Source: Caenorhabditis elegans (taxonomy: Eukaryota; Nematoda; Chromadorea; Rhabditida; Rhabditidae). Taken from it: a DNA stretch of 64,000 bases. The notes beneath the pieces are model-generated. The model saw only the letters and a program-made list of their open reading frames with translations. It did no database searches and was not told the DNA's origin. Shown in pieces: positions 60,403-64,000 of the stretch. The stretch is taken from the NCBI RefSeq assembly GCF_000002985.6, contig NC_003283.11:20027501-20091500 (forward strand), given 5' to 3'. Position 1 is the first letter of the stretch. Each line of letters starts with the position of its first letter. A program made the translations under genes and the position numbers.

Positions 60403-63242
60403 TCAATTTTTCAAAGCTTCCCGGAACATTTCCATCAGTTTATCGCCATTTTTTCGGGTAAATGTCAACGTGGATTTCTTATAATGCTCCGGGTTAAGCT
60501 CTAAATTGTTGATGACGTCATCGAGCAGGATAGCCGACATTGTAGTGCTCGCCGGGGCATCGTATTTTAGGCTGAAAATTCGAGAAAATTTTAGTTTTTT
60601 CCCAGGTTTTCAGAGAGAGATTACTTGATAAAATGAACGTGAAGATGATAAAAAGACGGTTGATAATGGAAATAGCACTTGATTTGATCGGTTTTTAGGC
60701 CATATTTCTGATTTATTGCCTCGAGGGACTTGTCACGCATGTTGTACAGCATCTGGAATTGAAATTTTTTGAATTTTTAAGGGAATTTGGCTTTTTTCAC
60801 TCAAAAATCGATATTTTACGGTGAAAATTGGCATTTTTTGACTCGAAAACTTGAAATTTCAGTGAAAATTGCAAGAAAAACTAGCATTTTACCGGAAATT
60901 TCACAAACTACACAATTTTTGGGCGCTGCTTAGCCTACAAACTACAAGTTTTGGACGCTGCTAATTTAATTTTGGGCGCTGCTTACACTCAAAATAAGAA
61001 AACTGCGTGGCGTGTACTGCAGAAAACCTCAAATTTAGGCCCCGCCTTTTTCTCGTCTACTCACGGAGAAAAAGCAAAAATTCTGGGACCAACCAATATC
61101 AGGCCGCGGACATCCTACGGGTTCCGCGCGCCGCTGCGTTTAACTCGATGTGGGCGTGGCGAGCTGTCTCCGCCCGAGATTTACAAGATTTAGGCGCTGT
61201 TAATTCAATTTTGGGCGCTGCTAAACTACAAACTACAAGTTTTGGGCGCTGCTAATTCAATTTTGGGCGCTGCTTAGACTACAAACTACAATATTTAGGT
61301 GCTGCTAATTCAATTTTGGGCGCTGCTTAGACTACAAACTACAATATTTAGGTGCTGCTAATTCAATTTTGAACGCTGCTAAAACTACAAACTACAAGAT
61401 TTAGGCGCTGTTAATTCAATTTTGGGCGCTGCTAAACTACAAACTACAAGTTTTGGGCGCTGCTAATTCAATTTTGGGCGCTGCTAAGACTACAAACTAC
61501 AAGTTGTCGATTTTTGAGTGGAAAAATGTAATTTTCAGATAAATATCGGTACTATTGTGCGAAACTTGACATTTTTCTTTGCTTTTGTGCCTAAAATTGC
61601 AGATTTTCAGAGATATTTTGCATTTTTGGTGATTTTTGACGGAAATTTCGGTAAAATCTTGATTTTGCCATTTCCGGACAATTTTAGAGAGATTTCACGT
61701 TTTTTAACTACAATTTGCGATTTATTGGGCGAAAAATCGTCATTTTAGAGTGATTTTGCTTTTTTTTTCAGCGAAAATTGCAATTTTCCGGTAGAAAATC
61801 CGATTTTCTACCTCCAAATCATCTCCAGTCAAATCCCGGACAGATTTCAGGCCGTGGCGGTGACAAATAGCGAGAACATAGAGATTTTCCAAGGTTTTTC
61901 CGTCCCATTTGATATCCTGAAGAAGTACGAAGCCATTTTCATTGTCGGGGTCTTCGAACACGATTTTATCGACTTCCGAGCGCTTTTCCAGGCAATTGTA
62001 CACCCACTGAAACGAAAAATTGATTTTTGAAAAAGAAATTTCGAGCGGAAAATCGCATTTTCTCATTTAAAATTGTGCGATTTTCAGTATTTCTACTAAT
62101 TTCCGAATTTTTATTCACTTTGAACGCTAAAAACTCTGAAAAACAGAGAAAATCTACGAATTTTTAATGGTTTTTGTCAATTTTTTGCAGAATATTCTCA
62201 TTTTCTGTCTTGTTTTTCACTTAAAACCAAAAGAAAAATCAAAAAATTCGAAAAAATCGAAGAAAAACGAGTGAAAATCGATAATCGTGATTTTGGGCGC
62301 TGCTTAGACTACAAACTACACGTTTTGGGCGCTGCTAATTCAATTTTGGGCGCTGCTTAGACTACAAACTACACGTTTTGGGCGCTGCTAACACTACAAA
62401 CTACACGTTTTAGGCGCTGCTAATTCAATTTTGGGCGCTGCTAAGACTACAAACTACAAGATTTGGGCGCTGCTAATTCAATTTTGGGCGCTGCTAAGAC
62501 TACAAACTACAAGATTTGGGCGCTGCTAATTCAATTTTGGGCGCTGCTAAGACTACAAACTACAAGTTTTGGGCGCTGCTAAACTACAAACTACACGTTT
62601 TGGGCGCTGCTAAACTCATTTTCTTGGTATTTTCTCCGATTTTCTTCATTTTTTCGCTGCTTACATTGAGATTCAGCTGATATTTCTCAATATACGGCCT
62701 TGTAACAGTCTCATAAAGCTCTGGAGTCTCTCGAATCACGAATTTCTCCTCCTGACGGTATTTTGCAATGAGACGATCGTTTATCGGGTAGATTAGTTGA
62801 GATTTTAGCACTGAAAATTGAATTAAAAATTAATTTAAGCAAGATTGTGTGGATTACAATTCAATTTGGGATCGATTTCTATATTATAGGACCCGAAAAT
62901 GTCATTTCTGGAGATTTCTTGAAGCTGTGCAGTCGCCAGAAGCTTCTCGATATCGGATTTTTCTTCGGAAAACGGAGACTTGTTGGCAAGCAGAATGCCT
63001 TGAGATCCATCGGGATGGGAGAGCAAAACGAAGAGAGACTGGAAGAAAATATTGATTTTTATGATTTTTAGGTGAAATTTATTGTTTCTTAATGCAAAAA
63101 ATTCACTTTTTATTGATTTTCTCACCTTATGCGACGAATCAGCGCCTAAAATCTCTTGAAACTTGGCATCCTGCAGCCATTTCTGTGTACTCTCCTCTGC
63201 ACGCTCCTCTCGCACAAGTTCCTCGTCGGCGATCCGTTTCAT
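60403..63242 (-). CDS. dcs-1: Scavenger mRNA decapping enzyme DcpS, 311 aa
   Basis: Six exons in transcription order: 63126-63242, 62858-63038, 62665-62810, 61812-62006, 60625-60752, 60403-60571; phases agree, 311 residues, a usual DcpS length. The HIT-type catalytic motif HLHVH (249-253) follows YHYQPSFY-like sequence, as in DcpS; a KGTL-like segment is absent but WDGKTLENLYVLAICHRHGL is typical of the family. Known reaction: hydrolysis of the m7GpppN cap remnant after 3'-5' mRNA decay; in worms it also supports XRN-1. ATG follows TTTTTCAG|T by one base, so SL1 trans-splicing is likely. First gene of an operon with fre-1 and divergent from sec-23. Two introns carry the GGGCGCTGCT minisatellite. 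Confidence 0.95.
60915..61505. repeat. GGGCGCTGCT minisatellite in dcs-1 intron 4, with embedded GC-rich block
   Basis: Same unit types as the 58.4-kb array at 60915-60990 and 61190-61505. Between them, about 61000-61185, lies a distinct GC-rich block (GCGTGGCGTGTACTGCAG..., GGGTTCCGCGCGCCGCTGCG..., GTGGGCGTGGCGAGCTG) unlike the array or the gene. Confidence 0.9.
62290..62620. repeat. GGGCGCTGCT minisatellite in dcs-1 intron 3
   Basis: About 12 units of the same family, mixing long and short forms, between exons 61812-62006 and 62665-62810. Several units read CTACACG instead of CTACAAG, a local variant rarely seen in the other two arrays. Confidence 0.9.
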
Positions 63243-63767
63243 ACTGAAAAATCGAGATTTTCACTTATTATTCACCAAAAAGATACAGAAATTGCAACGA
63301 AAAACGGTAGAAATCGAGAAAACCAACTCAAAAAACATTTTCAAAAGTGTCACGCATCGTAAAACAACACACTGGCCGCGGCCTAGAAAACTCCAATTCT
63401 TTTCTCGGCCATCTTCCTCCACGTGTACATTTTCTGTTGGAATTTTGCAGATTTTCACTCGTTTTTCACCATTTTTTCTGATTTTTCTTGCTAAAATATT
63501 GAAAATAAGTCGATTTTTATTGATTTTAGTGTAAAAATCATAGTTTTCACCTTGCATATGTCGAAAAAATGACGAAAATTGATTGGGCAACCATAAAAAC
63601 CCAAAAAACTCGATTTTTCGCTATTAAACGTGATTTTCAGTGTTTTATATTAATAAAATTAAAATTTAATGGTGAAAAACCAGAATTTCACACGTAATCC
63701 ACGTATTCTCCTCGTTTTTCATCATTTTCCGCGATAAAAAGTTCATTACCAGTTTATTCCAGTAAAA
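63243..63767. promoter_or_regulatory. Divergent promoter region dcs-1 / sec-23
   Basis: 525 bp separates the two start codons. Acceptors suggest trans-splicing on both sides: TTTTTCAG just before the dcs-1 ATG, and TTTATTCCAG (ending 63762) five bases before the sec-23 ATG. A GC-richer centre (about 63350-63425, CACTGGCCGCGGCC and CGTAAAACAACAC) is the best place for shared promoter elements. No TATA box is evident. Confidence 0.5.
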
Positions 63768-64000
63768 ATGGCCACTTGGGAAGAATATTTGGGTGCTCAA
63801 CAGGCGAACGATGGCGTCCAATTCACGTGGAACATGTGGCCACACAGTCGAGTGGATTCTCAGAAGCTTGTCGTCCCGCTCACCTGCTTTTTCACGCCGC
63901 TGAAGGTAAAACTGAGGCGCGGAAACTGGATTTTCTTCGAATTTTTCGTGGAATTATTGAATTTTAAGCATTGAAAATTGGATTTTGTAGCTGCCGAGCA
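63768..64000 (+). CDS. sec-23: SEC23 COPII coat GTPase-activating protein, N-terminus only
   Basis: Exon 63768-63905 encodes 46 residues beginning MATWEEYLGAQQANDGVQFT and containing WNMWPHSR and TCFFTPLK, the conserved SEC23 start (FTWNxWPSSR...TPLK). Donor AAG|GTAAAA, then acceptor TTTTGTAG|CTG at 63991; the window cuts exon 2 after 10 bases. Known role: SAR1 GAP and inner-coat subunit of COPII vesicles at ER exit sites. The start is supported by a TTCCAG acceptor five bases upstream. Divergent to dcs-1. Confidence 0.9.

Overview
The window looks like nematode nuclear DNA, almost certainly Caenorhabditis. It is AT-rich, with compact exons, introns that end in TTTTCAG, trans-splice-type acceptors a few bases before start codons, and a two-gene operon. 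The gene set (tyramine-gated chloride channel, OTX homeobox gene, DcpS + diflavin reductase operon, SEC23) matches from memory the C. elegans chromosome V Y113G7A neighbourhood (lgc-55, ttx-1, dcs-1, fre-1, sec-23). That assignment is recalled, not searched. Exon models were built by hand from splice sites and reading phase, and every junction listed keeps frame.

Layout. 1-9.1 kb: the 3' nine exons of lgc-55 (+), with introns full of tRNA-like repeats and GGCC-rich foldback repeats. 10.2-11.8 kb: an unrecognised two-exon gene (+) with a TATA box. 13.5-19.9 kb: a minus-strand gene for a single-pass membrane protein with a CCxxxxxCN three-finger-like ectodomain; its last intron holds a broken non-LTR retrotransposon. 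20.1-21.8 kb: more tRNA-like repeats. 21.9-25.1 kb: a four-exon SRH-type chemoreceptor gene (+). 26.6-36.7 kb: ttx-1 (-), nine exons, 391 aa, possibly with a distal first exon at 43.3 kb. 37-48.5 kb: gene-poor, with diverged tandem repeats, TA runs, poly-G tracts and a few GC-richer islands that may be regulatory. 48.5-63.2 kb: the dcs-1 - fre-1 operon (-), six and ten exons, 311 and 585 aa, separated by 179 bp. 63.8 kb to the end: start of sec-23 (+), divergent from dcs-1.

How the genes relate. dcs-1 and fre-1 should share one promoter, with fre-1 released by SL2-type trans-splicing. The other genes have unrelated roles: neuronal chloride channel, chemoreceptor, AFD thermosensory fate regulator, COPII coat. 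lgc-55, the small gene, the SRH gene and sec-23 lie on +; the three-finger gene, ttx-1 and the operon on -.

The most notable non-genic structure is repeat architecture. There is a ~3.5 kb palindrome with an embedded mariner in a fre-1 intron; one 32-bp minisatellite family in three introns across the operon; tRNA-like units repeating at ~311 bp; and several apparently independent diverged tandem families that share a ~165-190 bp period.
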